A stretch of DNA of 64,000 bases from a bacterium (GCA_027483535.1 JAIXUN010000002.1:2392979-2456978), one strand, 5' to 3'. Counted from the stretch's first letter, positions 34,981 to 44,572 are shown. Translations and numbers: made by a program. The notes: generated by a model from the sequence alone, not told the origin.

Positions 34981-35955
34981 TTAACCCTTCACCGTTTCTA
35001 GAATCAAACCTTCTTGCACCAACGGTTTCATGAACCGAGTGTAACCCTTGGAGCGAGCAAAGCTCTCCAGTGCCTCCAGGTCATCGTGGAAGGCAATCAC
35101 GGTGCCGCCCATGCCTGCCCCGGCGAGTTTGGCCGCCTTCGCCCCCCCTTCTAGGCATTCCTTGACCAGTTCATCGATAGCCTCTCCTGAACCGCCCATC
35201 GCTTGGATGTCCACAAAGTTCCATGTCATGGCCTCGGCGATAAGTTCATCGGTGAGACTGTCGCTCAGAAGGGCGTTGTAGACGGCATGTGCCTGAGTAG
35301 CGGCTCGCAGAACGCGTAACTGCACATCCTGGTCCCCGTTCAGCCATCTTTCCGCGATTGGTCCGTGAACACTTCCGCTCAGTCTTTGAACGCCCGTGGT
35401 GATCAGCAAGAATCGGTCTCCCAGATGAGCGTCTTTCACCTTCCCAACGGGACCTGGTTCCACCGGGTGCTTCCCGGCAAAGTCCAAGAATCGTGCCCCA
35501 CCATGAACCACCATGTAGGCGTCCTGGTACCCGCACACAATCCCCGCTTCATTCCGCTCGATATCGCGGACCAACTCGGAAATGGCAACGGGATCTTCGA
35601 GCCTGTTCGCCTCGCCTCGCAATACGAGTAAGCAAGCCACGATCGCAGCCAGCAGGGCGGTGGAGCCCGCCAGTCCGCTCGACCGAGGTACGTCAGTCTC
35701 GTAGCTCACTTCGTAGAAGCCGTCTATCGGAAGTCGATTAAAGGCCGCTTGAAGCAACCGAAGGTCGTCTGGCAACGCCCATCCGTTGAATCGGGAGTCC
35801 TCGCAGGTTGTACAGTTTGGCTCGATGCGCCGCATGGTGCAGCGGTTGCGGGCAGAGACCGAACAAGAGATCACCGCGCCACCGTAGATGTCGCTCGGAT
35901 TACCGATGATTCCGCATCGCCCCGGCGCGGATGCCACTACTTCCTTCACGTTCAT
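34981..35955 (-). CDS. GHMP-family sugar kinase, glucuronokinase-like
   Basis: A 324-residue kinase. The N-terminal SAPGRCGIIGNPSDIYGG and the ATP loop DVPRSSGLAGSTALLAA are GHMP motifs 1 and 2; GAGMGGTVIAF near the C-terminus is motif 3. The NPSDxYGG and PRSSGLAGSTA patterns are closest to plant glucuronokinase-type enzymes, which phosphorylate a sugar at C1. The adjacent nucleotidyltransferase (overlap four bases) could then form an NDP-sugar. Real substrate unknown. Confidence 0.86.
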   Translation of the reverse strand: MNVKEVVASAPGRCGIIGNPSDIYGGAVISCSVSARNRCTMRRIEPNCTTCEDSRFNGWALPDDLRLLQAAFNRLPIDGFYEVSYETDVPRSSGLAGSTALLAAIVACLLVLRGEANRLEDPVAISELVRDIERNEAGIVCGYQDAYMVVHGGARFLDFAGKHPVEPGPVGKVKDAHLGDRFLLITTGVQRLSGSVHGPIAERWLNGDQDVQLRVLRAATQAHAVYNALLSDSLTDELIAEAMTWNFVDIQAMGGSGEAIDELVKECLEGGAKAAKLAGAGMGGTVIAFHDDLEALESFARSKGYTRFMKPLVQEGLILETVKG

Positions 35956-36668
35956 CGTTCTGATTCTCCTTCAAAAAGCGCCTTCGCTTGTCGATACCCG
36001 TCTGGATTTCCGCAATCCAATCGCTTGGTATTGCGATCAAGTTTTACACCCTCCGCCGTCATGCCGATTTCTATCGCCGATTGGATGAAGGGGGTCACGG
36101 CCAATTCGCCAGTTTCTCCAGATTTAGACAATACTTGTTCACACAAATAGTCTAAGAATCTAGAAGAGAAGACGTATCGTGCGCTCACCGCCCAGGTGCT
36201 AGGAGCTTCCTCCACGGAAGGTTTCTCCACGATTCGCGCGATGGTGTCGCCAGATAGCTCCACAATCCCGTACCGACTCACCTTCTCCAGCGGAACTTCT
36301 TCGAGAGCGATCACGATATCGGCTTGACTCTTCACCAGCGCCTCGATGGGATCAGCAGGATAGAAAACCGTATCGGGTAGAAGGACCGCCGTACGCTCGG
36401 TGGGAATGGATCGGTCGCCAACAAACGGGCTCACGATTGCGGGAGCGAGGCCCTCATGCTCCATTTGCGGAATCCATGCGTAGCCACCGGGAACGGGTCC
36501 CTTTGACTCTCGCCAGACAACCACGGTTGAATCACAGAACGGCTGAGCGGCGTGAATAACGTGCTCCAACACGCTCACCCCGCGCAGGGTAAGCGCCTCT
36601 TTTGGAGCGCCGCCCGTCACGCTTTGCATGCGGGTTCCTCTTCCGGCGGCTGGGAGAACGGCAATCAT
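35952..36668 (-). CDS. Sugar-1-phosphate nucleotidyltransferase
   Basis: A 238-residue NTP transferase (GT-A-like fold). The N-terminal VLPAAGRGTRM is the nucleotide-binding loop, followed by GGAPKEALTL with the Lys that binds phosphate; VLLPDTVFYP gives the metal-binding Asp. The end (LDCGNPDGYRQAKALFE) matches RfbA/GalU-type enzymes. It is first in the operon with the GHMP kinase, a pairing expected for salvage of a free sugar into an activated form. Confidence 0.88.
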   Translation of the reverse strand: MIAVLPAAGRGTRMQSVTGGAPKEALTLRGVSVLEHVIHAAQPFCDSTVVVWRESKGPVPGGYAWIPQMEHEGLAPAIVSPFVGDRSIPTERTAVLLPDTVFYPADPIEALVKSQADIVIALEEVPLEKVSRYGIVELSGDTIARIVEKPSVEEAPSTWAVSARYVFSSRFLDYLCEQVLSKSGETGELAVTPFIQSAIEIGMTAEGVKLDRNTKRLDCGNPDGYRQAKALFEGESER

Positions 36669-36734
36669 CCGCCTTTCACCTTAGCACCAAGCCGGTCCTG
36701 TGTGATGCTTCGATGCATCTAATCGCCTTGCCCC

Positions 36735-37409
36735 CTAATCGCCCTTCTTTAGGGGAACCGACTTTTGAATGGCCTGCGTGAGGGCTTTCACGTACAGGTC
36801 TTGCCCTTCTTTCGAGGCGATGAACGCGTCGTCTTTGGGGTTCGTCAGATCCACCATCTCCACCAGCACAACCGCGACTTCACTGAAAATGGATCCGGTG
36901 AGTGCGCCTTGTCTCGAACCGATGAGGGTCTTTTCATCCCCTTTCAAACCGTTGTCCCGCAACTTCCCTTTGAGCGCTCGACCAAGTTCTTTGTGGAAGA
37001 CGGGAGCGATTTTCGCGGTCTTGTCGATCACCTCTCGGCTCGGACCGGTACGACCCTGGGCCGTACCCTGCTTGCTGGGCCAGTACACCGCAAATCCCGT
37101 AGAGCCCGCACCGTCGCAGTGCAATCGAACCATCAGATCCGCTTTTGCCTCGTTGGCGATCTCTGCCCTCCGGCGATTCTTCACCAATTCTTCTTGCTTA
37201 GACTTGGTGAGCACCACCTTGTATCCGAGTTCCTCTAGCTCCTTGGCGACGCGAGAGCCGATCAACCAAACCGCTTCGATCTCGCTGATCTTCTTGCCTG
37301 AAGAACCTCGTCCGATCTCCGAAGGGTGGCCGGGATCGATGCAGATCGTCTGTCCAAAAGCAAACGACGGGATGATGGCCAGAATCGCAAAAACGGCTTT
37401 ACTGCTCAA
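36735..37409 (-). CDS. N-acetylmuramoyl-L-alanine amidase (Amidase_3)
   Basis: A peptidoglycan amidase of about 224 residues that cleaves the bond between N-acetylmuramic acid and L-alanine. ICIDPGHPSEIG holds the first zinc His, KKISEIEAVW the Glu, LMVRLHCDGAG the second His, and LVEMVDLTNPKDD the catalytic Glu, all as expected. I placed the start at TTG 37409: GGAG lies seven bases upstream and a good signal peptide follows (MSSKAVFAILAIIPSFAFG). It overlaps the nitrilase gene by 11 bases. The frame open upstream lies inside the nitrilase gene. Confidence 0.88.
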   Translation of the reverse strand: MSSKAVFAILAIIPSFAFGQTICIDPGHPSEIGRGSSGKKISEIEAVWLIGSRVAKELEELGYKVVLTKSKQEELVKNRRRAEIANEAKADLMVRLHCDGAGSTGFAVYWPSKQGTAQGRTGPSREVIDKTAKIAPVFHKELGRALKGKLRDNGLKGDEKTLIGSRQGALTGSIFSEVAVVLVEMVDLTNPKDDAFIASKEGQDLYVKALTQAIQKSVPLKKGD

Positions 37410-38271
37410 ACTCGGTCTCCAAAACAAGCCCTTGCAACACGGGCCAAACGCTTTGAAGGTCGGAGATAAGCGGCGATTGGGCACGTGCAATTTGAACCTG
37501 CTCCATGTCGCATTCCACAACCAGCATCGCTTCTTTTCCGATCGGTGCTCGGCCCAGGACTCGACCAAATGGGTCGGTCACCATCGATCCACCGACAAAG
37601 CCCTTCCCGCCTTCAAAACCGACCAACTGGGTGAGAATGCAGAAAATCCCGTGCTCTTCCGAGATCGCCCGAACGAGTCGTTCGTATCGATCTGCATTGT
37701 CAACCGTTTCCCCTCGGAATCCTCTCGCGGGCGAGGCGGAAGGCACGAGAGCGATCAGTGCTCCGCTTACGGCAACGAGTGTGGGTAGAACGCTGTGCCA
37801 CACATCTTCACAAATCAGCATGCCCGCTTTTCCGAACGGGGTCTCGACCAGGCCCAATTTGTTGCCACGAGAAACAAAACGCTCCTCGTCGAAGACTCCG
37901 TAGGTCGGAAGGAAGAACTTTCGATAGTTGGAAATGAGCGCAGCCTTTCCGCCGCTAATGGCGATGTAAGCGCAGGAGTTGTACAGATTCCCGTGAGCCG
38001 CCTCGTAATATCCAATCGATACGTGGCACTCGATGGATTTGCCCGCGAGCCGGGTCTCCAGTTCAAGCGCCAGTTGCGAACCGCTGAGCGCCAGTTCCAC
38101 AACACCCCCTTCTAGAAAGTAGCCGGTAGGGGCGGTTTCTGGGAAGGTCACCAACTGGGCGCCTTGCTGACAGGCCTGATCGATGGCCTCGGCGATTCGA
38201 TCTAGGTTGGCCGCAAGTTGTCCCTTATTCGGGGCAAATTGCACAACAGCGACCTTAAACTTCACACTCAA
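37399..38271 (-). CDS. Carbon-nitrogen hydrolase (nitrilase superfamily)
   Basis: A 290-residue cytoplasmic enzyme with the full nitrilase triad: FPETAPTGY (E45), NYRKFFLPTYG (K118) and LICEDVWH (C154). It hydrolyses an amide or nitrile; the YRKFFLPTYGVFDE stretch resembles the glutaminase part of NAD synthetase and related amidases. Start ATG. It is coupled to the downstream amidase gene, but a functional link is not obvious. Confidence 0.9.
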   Translation of the reverse strand: MSVKFKVAVVQFAPNKGQLAANLDRIAEAIDQACQQGAQLVTFPETAPTGYFLEGGVVELALSGSQLALELETRLAGKSIECHVSIGYYEAAHGNLYNSCAYIAISGGKAALISNYRKFFLPTYGVFDEERFVSRGNKLGLVETPFGKAGMLICEDVWHSVLPTLVAVSGALIALVPSASPARGFRGETVDNADRYERLVRAISEEHGIFCILTQLVGFEGGKGFVGGSMVTDPFGRVLGRAPIGKEAMLVVECDMEQVQIARAQSPLISDLQSVWPVLQGLVLETEFEQ

Positions 38272-38313
38272 AGTCTACTCAGCAAGACCCGCGATGGTTC
38301 ACCCGGTTGGCAC

Positions 38314-40680
38314 CTAATCGTCCGAGTCTTGGTATTCCTCACCGGAATCGTTTGCCCCAGAGACAAGCGGACCAATCTTGGAAAGCCGACCACGATCGGA
38401 TGTTGGGATGATCGACCAGAACCCGTCTTTTGCCTTGGCATGGAACCCAAGCGCGAGCAACTTTTTAGCACGAGTGGCGGCTACATACATCACGCGGTCC
38501 AACTCCTGCCGGTCGCGATCTTTGCACACCTTGGAGACAAACGCGTGCCAGACGTTCGGGGATCCGCTCTTGTAAGCAATAAGGCCCCTTGTGGCAAGCA
38601 CGGAAAGGTTTTGCACTCTCCGAGGTTTGTATTGGTCTGCGTCCGGGAGGATGACGACGTCCCACTCCAGCCCCTTCGCCTTGTGTAGCGTGGAAATGGT
38701 CACCAGTTCCCCGGTTTCATCTTCAAAGGCTGCCTCGCCTTCTGCGTGTCGGAGCTCTTGAATCTCCCGAATCATCTGAGCGAAGTCGGTGGTGGGCAAC
38801 TCCGGTTTTGCCGCCGCGATGCTCAACAGCTTGCGAGCGTTGGCGATTCTGGGTTCAAAATCTCGCCGCTTGGCCAGGGTGACCATGAAGGGCGATCTCG
38901 CAAACACCTCGCCCAGAATCTCATAGGCGGGCATTCGATCTGCGACCTCACTGAGTTCGATGAACCAGTCGAGAGCAGCCTGCAACTTTTGTCTGTCGGG
39001 TTCGGAGGCGAGTTCGATTTCAGGAAGGAGTTCTCGCACCGTTTTGGGAACAAAGTTGTCCTCAGTTTCGCTCTGCTTGCGCGCGGAAGCGATCTGAACA
39101 ATGGCATCGAGCGAGAGCCCAACCACCGGGCTCCTGAGCATTGCCAAATGCGCGTAATCGTTTTCCGGCTGAACCAGCGCCTCCAAAGTGTTGGCGAGAT
39201 CGTGAACCTCCAGACGAGTGTAGAACTTTTCCGGACCGCTGACGACGTGGACGCCGACGCCCAAGGCACGCATGGAATTTGCGGCTTTTTCCGCCTCTCG
39301 GTTGGTCTTTACGAGCACCGCCATTTTGCCCCTTGAAAATCCACTTTGTTCGAGGCGACGAATCTGGGTAACGACCTCGACCCAATCGGATGGGCGCGCA
39401 AACTCCCACATCTCCACTCCGGAGAAGGGCTTTACGGTTGTGTCGTCGAAATCGAACTCCTTCCGGGGGGCCATCGGCCGATACCGCTCGCCGAATCGCG
39501 GTGCAAAAACGGCGTCGACAAACTCCAAGATGCCCTCTTGAGACCGATGGTTCTTGGTGAGGAACAGAGAGTTGTTGGCGCTTCGAGAGAGAAACTGCTC
39601 CACGTCGGCGTGGCGAAACGCATAAATCGACTGCCGATCGTCGCCGACGAGCATCATGGATTGGGGTCGAAGGCAGTCCAGCAACTTGAACTGAACCGGG
39701 TTCACGTCCTGGGCCTCGTCCACCATCACCAGCGGGTACTGCTTGGCTACGCGATCTTGAACTCTCGGATTTTGACCCAGGAGGGTGACCGCATTCGACT
39801 CTAGACCTGTGAAGTCAAACTTCTGCAGTTTTCGAAGCTCTTCATCGACCAATCGCCAAGCCTCGAGTGCTAACTGAACCAGTCCGGCCGTGACCGCCGC
39901 CGCACTTTGATCGACTTCTTCCGCGCTGGCGACAACCCAACCTTCTTTCTTGAGGCCGAGCTTGTTGAGCTTGTCTGCAAGAAGCACCGCCTCAGAGAAA
40001 TCCAATTCCGGATGCTCTTGAACGCTCGCTCTAACGACGTCGCCAAAAGTGCGGAGCATCTCTTCTCGCTGCCATTTCAAGAGCGCTCCCGCAGAGGCGT
40101 ATCGCTGAGCGAAATAGTCTCGACCAAAGCCGCTGGATCGGATCGCCTCCAGAATATCTTTCACCGCCTTTTCCACCGGACCATAAGCCGAGGTGACGCC
40201 GTACCCTTCCTCGCCCGCTAGAACGCGGATCGCGAAGAATGCGTCCGGTGCCGTGGCCCGATCTACCAAAAGGGCTTTTCGAATGCAGGATTGCAAGACC
40301 GCCGAGGACTCTGCCCCGTCGAGCATCTCAAATTCCGGATCAAGGCCCGCCTCCAGGGCGTTTTCCTTAAGCACCCGTTCGCAGAACGAGTGAATCGTCT
40401 GAATCGGACCCGTTTCCGCCTCTTGCGCCTCGTCAAAGAGTTGCATCGATCGGAGGCGATCCACAATCCGGCGCTTCATCTCCGCCGCCGCCTTTTTGGT
40501 GAAGGTGATCGTTAAGATTTGCGAGGGTCTAAACCCGTGGTCGGCAACGAGGGCACAGTACCGCTCGGTGAGCACGAATGTTTTGCCCGAGCCCGCTGCC
40601 GCAAGCACCGAGAAACTGTCTTGGACGCGGGTGATGGCGAGCTTTTGCTCGGCGGTCGGTTCGCGTAATGGGGTCCTCAC
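38314..40680 (-). CDS. UvrD/AddA-like superfamily 1 helicase without nuclease domain
   Basis: A 788-residue SF1A DNA helicase. Motifs in order: Q motif (TAEQKLAI), Walker A AAAGSGKTF, Ia TFTKKAAAEMK, Walker B MVDEAQDVNPVQ, III LVGDDRQSIYAFRHAD, IV NHRS, V STLHKAKGLEW and VI YVAATRAKK. All are intact, so it should unwind DNA. IHSFCERVL is AddA/RecB-like. The protein ends about 40 residues after motif VI, so the C-terminal nuclease domain of AddA (about 1200 residues) is missing. Its start overlaps the AddB-like gene by four bases, so the two probably form one complex. Confidence 0.88.
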   Translation of the reverse strand: MRTPLREPTAEQKLAITRVQDSFSVLAAAGSGKTFVLTERYCALVADHGFRPSQILTITFTKKAAAEMKRRIVDRLRSMQLFDEAQEAETGPIQTIHSFCERVLKENALEAGLDPEFEMLDGAESSAVLQSCIRKALLVDRATAPDAFFAIRVLAGEEGYGVTSAYGPVEKAVKDILEAIRSSGFGRDYFAQRYASAGALLKWQREEMLRTFGDVVRASVQEHPELDFSEAVLLADKLNKLGLKKEGWVVASAEEVDQSAAAVTAGLVQLALEAWRLVDEELRKLQKFDFTGLESNAVTLLGQNPRVQDRVAKQYPLVMVDEAQDVNPVQFKLLDCLRPQSMMLVGDDRQSIYAFRHADVEQFLSRSANNSLFLTKNHRSQEGILEFVDAVFAPRFGERYRPMAPRKEFDFDDTTVKPFSGVEMWEFARPSDWVEVVTQIRRLEQSGFSRGKMAVLVKTNREAEKAANSMRALGVGVHVVSGPEKFYTRLEVHDLANTLEALVQPENDYAHLAMLRSPVVGLSLDAIVQIASARKQSETEDNFVPKTVRELLPEIELASEPDRQKLQAALDWFIELSEVADRMPAYEILGEVFARSPFMVTLAKRRDFEPRIANARKLLSIAAAKPELPTTDFAQMIREIQELRHAEGEAAFEDETGELVTISTLHKAKGLEWDVVILPDADQYKPRRVQNLSVLATRGLIAYKSGSPNVWHAFVSKVCKDRDRQELDRVMYVAATRAKKLLALGFHAKAKDGFWSIIPTSDRGRLSKIGPLVSGANDSGEEYQDSDD

Positions 40681-43600
40681 AAGGCCCCTCCGCTCTTTTT
40701 AGCGTTGATGGCAGCTTCAAACGGGTCGGACTGCTCGCCGAACGTTTGCGACCTTCGGCAGAGGTCGCCGAGGGTGCAAAACTCGCAATGATCGCCAGGA
40801 CGAGCTTCCATCTTGCCGGAAGCCGCAACCGCCTTCGCCTGGTTGATATGTTCTTTGACGAGAGCAAAGAACTGGTTTCGGCTGAGATCCCCAAAGTTGA
40901 GGATGTTCACTGCCTCTACTCTAAGCCCGGTATCAACTCGGTTGGGGGAATCCTCTGGCTTTTCAAACCGGAGCATGGTGCGGCGATTGTTGAGACCATC
41001 CACTTCGATACGAGTCTCAGTGCCTGTTGTGTGAGACGCACAGAACAGTGGACCGTACGTCTCCATCATCTTTTGAAACTCTTCCGGCTTTTTGAAATCG
41101 GCCTTCACGGCTCGTGGCTTGTAAAGGTGCAACGTTCTTCCATAGGCCCCTTCGTGAATCGCCGGGACGGTTTCGTCGAGTTCGATTCCGAGTCGATTCA
41201 TGACCTTCGGGTCCTTAGCGAAGGAGACTCCGAACCGATACTGACCGGGTTGCGTTCGCCAAAGATCTCGTGCTTTGAACTCTCTTTCGATCCAGCTTTC
41301 AATCAGTCGATCCGCGGCCGATTTGATGATTTCGACTTCCCACTCCGGAATCTCGAATCGCTTTTCCTCCAGCCAGGTAGCAAGCGCTTCTTCCAACCGG
41401 TCTTTCGCCACATCTGGTGATTCGGCGTTCATCAACAACGCCCGCGTTGGAAGGTTGCGCAAGGCTTGGTACCACTCTCTCGATTGAGTGGGTCTCAGTC
41501 GGAGTTGGGTCTCCACGAAGAACTTGAACGGACACCGGTTGAGATCACGCAGTTGAGAGATGGAGAACTTGTTTTCTTCATATCTCACTTGTTCGACAGA
41601 CGAACTATTTAGAAGTTCATTGTCTAGCGGCTCTTCTCTGGGTCCGGCAAGACCTTGCGCCAGTTCCGAGTCTGATAGGTTCAAATCCTCGGGATCGACC
41701 AGAACGTTACGCGGATAGACTCGTTCGGACACCGAACTTCCTAAGACCCTCCGAACCTCTTCCAGATAGAAGGCGGGAACGTTGTCACTGTCGCCTTCCG
41801 TTAGCGGATAGCTCAAGAGAAGTTCTTTCTCAGCCAAAGCACAGACTCGGTAGAAAACATCCCGCTCTGCCCTTGCCCGATCGTGACTGGTAGGGAGCGG
41901 TGCGGGGAGTTCGAGCGCCTTTGAAAGCGCTTCCCGATCGAAGTCGCTGAGGATTGGATCTTCCTTTCGCCGCTGAGGAAACTCGCCTTCGAGCATCCCA
42001 AGGGCGATCACTAGGTTGGCGCCCTCAGCATCTTCCGCTCTCCCCGTCACTCGGATTCGGGATTCCGCAGTGGGCAAACTTACGTCGGCATCCGAACAAA
42101 TTTCTTCCACGAAGATCAAGAACTCTTTGAATCCGATTTCGCGTTTCTCGCTGACGGTTCTTACCGAAGCTTGTCGGTGAATCGCTCCGCAGAATGCGGT
42201 AAAGGCACGCTGATCGCGGTCGGTGTTGACCAAGACGGTTGCTCGCGGAGAGAGTTCGCTAGAGAGAGCCGCTCCTCGGAACCACCGAGCTTGCTCCAAG
42301 AACCCTTGTTCGCCGCCGTGACCCTTGAGCAGTCGATACCAATCATTCGGCGTCTTCGAAACGGTCAAGTGCTCGTTTCGCCACTGGGTGAGCGCTACCA
42401 GCCATTCGACATCTTCCCTAAGTTTGGGATCAACCGTTGTGGACTCAGTCGGGGAAGGCTCGAAGAGGGAGGGCTCTATCGACCCCAAATCTTCCTCTTT
42501 GATGCCCAAGAAGGAACGTACTTTGCCGTTGAGCGACCGCCAAGCATGATCGACCGTTAGCTTCTCTTCCGAATAGGCTTCCCGAACCCATCGACTGATG
42601 AGCTCTTTTGCGGGTCCGGAGAGCTGTAAGTAGCTGCTGTTGAGAAGGTTTCCGAACGCGCGGATATCGTCTTCCGCGATGGCACGGAGCATAGCGAGTG
42701 TGAATCGAACAAATCCGTTTGAAGTGAGGGGAGCCCTTCTTGAGGATTGAAGGGAGACTCCGAATCTCTTTGCAGCGATCTCCAGCAGAGGCGCGTACCG
42801 CTCCACATTCCGAGTAAAGATGAGCACTGATTCGTACTGTCGCCTCTTTGTGGCGTGCCGGAGCGCCCATTCGCACTCGCTCAGAGGGTCGGACGCAGCT
42901 TGGATGGTGACCCCACCTTCTAGACCCAACCCTTCCGGAACGACGTTCGCGAACAGTCCTTCCAGCAGTTTGTTGGGACTGCCGATCGTGTTCGGCTCGA
43001 TTCCAAGTGCTTCGACAATCCGCTTCCCCGCTTCAAACACACCAGAAGCATCGCCTCTCTGCATCGCCGGGTGAGAATCTACAACAACCGTGACTTGGCA
43101 CCCCGCGTGCGCCAACCAGCGAAGCCATTTGAGTGCAACGGGCTTATAAGTTGCATGAGCAAATACCAGAACGCGCCGATACTCGCCGTCCACCGTTGTG
43201 AACTCTTCCATCGATCGATGGACCATTTCGGACAGCGAGGTCGTACCGATCTCAGCGAGGATCGCATCTGCCCGGTCGTTCAATCCCGCCAGATCGCGGA
43301 CTTTCTTGGCGAGGTCGGCCGAGAGCCGACGCTCTTCCGGAAGAGGATCACCAATGACATCGACCCCACTCGCAAGAAGGCGCAGCGTATCCGCATCTAT
43401 TCCGTACTCGTGCAGTTCGCGCATGGTCTTAACGGCGGCGCGGGCAAATCCGGCAAATTCCGCAACTTGATCAAACGCGGCGGGTTCACCCTCTGCGTTT
43501 GCCACCGCCGCTTGTTGGGGCGCGGCTTGCTGCATCGCCGCAATCTGCTGGGCACCGGGTGCCACGCGCTTGGTCTCTAGCCCCGCCAAAAAGTGCAAGT

Positions 43601-43856
43601 GTCGGACGATATCGGCAAATGACCTCACCGAGATTGGCGACGTTTCCGAAAGGGTGCGGCGACAACTGGGCAAGAACGAATCTTCGAAAGAGGTGATCAC
43701 CCCCTCATCGGCAAGCTCACCTTTACGACCGTGCAGGCGGTCCGATTCGAAAGCTTTGATCAGAGATCGCACCGTGCTGGGTCCCGGTGCGCAGCGGATG
43801 ACGTGGAGAGATCCTCCCTGTTCAAACTGCTCCTCCGACACCAACTCTTTCTGCAT
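40677..43856 (-). CDS. AddB-like protein with Fe-S cysteine cluster, degenerate nuclease
   Basis: A 1059-residue AddB/RexB-like protein. The C-terminal domain has the iron-sulfur cysteines of AddB-type nucleases: LNRCPFKFF (C775) and CEFCTLGDLC (C1024, C1027, C1033). Between them, the place of the usual nuclease signature (IDRxD...DYK) reads as PAIHEGAYGRTLHLYKPR (about 898-915), with no acidic D and D/E-x-K set. The N-terminal loop CAPGPSTVRS is where AddB has a Walker A motif, and it is not intact. The protein may thus be structural. A low-complexity Gln/Ala stretch lies at about residues 101-125. Encoded upstream of, and overlapping, the helicase gene; divergent from a membrane protein gene. 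Confidence 0.8.
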   Translation of the reverse strand: MQKELVSEEQFEQGGSLHVIRCAPGPSTVRSLIKAFESDRLHGRKGELADEGVITSFEDSFLPSCRRTLSETSPISVRSFADIVRHLHFLAGLETKRVAPGAQQIAAMQQAAPQQAAVANAEGEPAAFDQVAEFAGFARAAVKTMRELHEYGIDADTLRLLASGVDVIGDPLPEERRLSADLAKKVRDLAGLNDRADAILAEIGTTSLSEMVHRSMEEFTTVDGEYRRVLVFAHATYKPVALKWLRWLAHAGCQVTVVVDSHPAMQRGDASGVFEAGKRIVEALGIEPNTIGSPNKLLEGLFANVVPEGLGLEGGVTIQAASDPLSECEWALRHATKRRQYESVLIFTRNVERYAPLLEIAAKRFGVSLQSSRRAPLTSNGFVRFTLAMLRAIAEDDIRAFGNLLNSSYLQLSGPAKELISRWVREAYSEEKLTVDHAWRSLNGKVRSFLGIKEEDLGSIEPSLFEPSPTESTTVDPKLREDVEWLVALTQWRNEHLTVSKTPNDWYRLLKGHGGEQGFLEQARWFRGAALSSELSPRATVLVNTDRDQRAFTAFCGAIHRQASVRTVSEKREIGFKEFLIFVEEICSDADVSLPTAESRIRVTGRAEDAEGANLVIALGMLEGEFPQRRKEDPILSDFDREALSKALELPAPLPTSHDRARAERDVFYRVCALAEKELLLSYPLTEGDSDNVPAFYLEEVRRVLGSSVSERVYPRNVLVDPEDLNLSDSELAQGLAGPREEPLDNELLNSSSVEQVRYEENKFSISQLRDLNRCPFKFFVETQLRLRPTQSREWYQALRNLPTRALLMNAESPDVAKDRLEEALATWLEEKRFEIPEWEVEIIKSAADRLIESWIEREFKARDLWRTQPGQYRFGVSFAKDPKVMNRLGIELDETVPAIHEGAYGRTLHLYKPRAVKADFKKPEEFQKMMETYGPLFCASHTTGTETRIEVDGLNNRRTMLRFEKPEDSPNRVDTGLRVEAVNILNFGDLSRNQFFALVKEHINQAKAVAASGKMEARPGDHCEFCTLGDLCRRSQTFGEQSDPFEAAINAKKSGGAL

Positions 43857-43897
43857 GACTTTGGTGAGTGTATTATGCCGGTTGAGCGCGACGATTG

Positions 43898-44539
43898 ATG
43901 TCTGGTTTAGTGTGGAATCAAAAACGGAAGTGGATGGGGAACATCATCCCTGCACTGCCATTTGGTGGACTCTATGCGATTGCCGTGGGAGTAGCCCTGT
44001 TCGCGCCAAAGAGCCTCCAGTGGGTCTCCGTTCCCGTCGCAATTTTGGCCATGGTGGCAGGGAGGATGGCGATCGATCGATTCGGTTTTTGGGAAACCGA
44101 AAGGATGCGAAAAGAGTTGGAGGCCGCCTTCAATGAACGAGGCATAAAGATTGAACCGACGGACCGTTGGGTGGGGATCTCTTGGAAGGGCGGAACATCG
44201 CCCTTGGATGCTCATCTAGACGTTGGCTTTTTGAGGATCACGCCCACCGGTGTGAAGGTTTTGGGCGAACTCAGCACCTACGAGTTCACTTGGGAGGCTA
44301 TGACCCACCTCGGTTGGACGGTGGGCGTCCATTCCATCATTGGGCTAGGCGGCTGGTGCACGGTTCAGTACGACACGGCAGACGGCAACAAGACGCTCAA
44401 GTTTGAGGTTCGAGAACAGCCGACTATGCTTGGCAACAAACCGCTCACCAAGGAATTGGTTAAGCAACTGTGGCAACGGCGAGAAGAGGTGAGAAAAGAG
44501 AAAAGCCCGGCGGGAGCGAACTCCCACCGGGCTGATTAG
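43898..44539 (+). CDS. Membrane protein of unknown function
   Basis: About 213 residues. Two hydrophobic segments near the N-terminus (about 15-35 and 41-60) are followed by a soluble domain of about 150 residues with mixed beta structure (DAHLDVGFLRITPTGVKVLGEL; GGWCTVQYDTADGNKTLKFEV). No family recognised. The ATG at 43898 follows a TTG. The last dozen codons (EKSPAGANSHRAD) coincide with the terminator hairpin of the convergent flagellin gene, so this C-terminal tail is shaped by RNA structure. It is divergent from the AddB-like gene, 41 bases apart. Confidence 0.7.
   Translation: MSGLVWNQKRKWMGNIIPALPFGGLYAIAVGVALFAPKSLQWVSVPVAILAMVAGRMAIDRFGFWETERMRKELEAAFNERGIKIEPTDRWVGISWKGGTSPLDAHLDVGFLRITPTGVKVLGELSTYEFTWEAMTHLGWTVGVHSIIGLGGWCTVQYDTADGNKTLKFEVREQPTMLGNKPLTKELVKQLWQRREEVRKEKSPAGANSHRAD
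44494..44533 (-). terminator. Rho-independent terminator of the flagellin gene
   Basis: A 13-bp stem with one mismatch (AGCCCGGTGGGAG / CTCCCGCCGGGCT, loop TTCG) reads on the minus strand into TTTTCTCTTTTCTC. It is about 40 bases past the flagellin stop. It lies wholly within the coding 3' end of the convergent membrane protein gene. Confidence 0.88.
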
Positions 44540-44572
44540 TTGCCGATTCTCCCAGCAATCCTTAGAGAAGGA

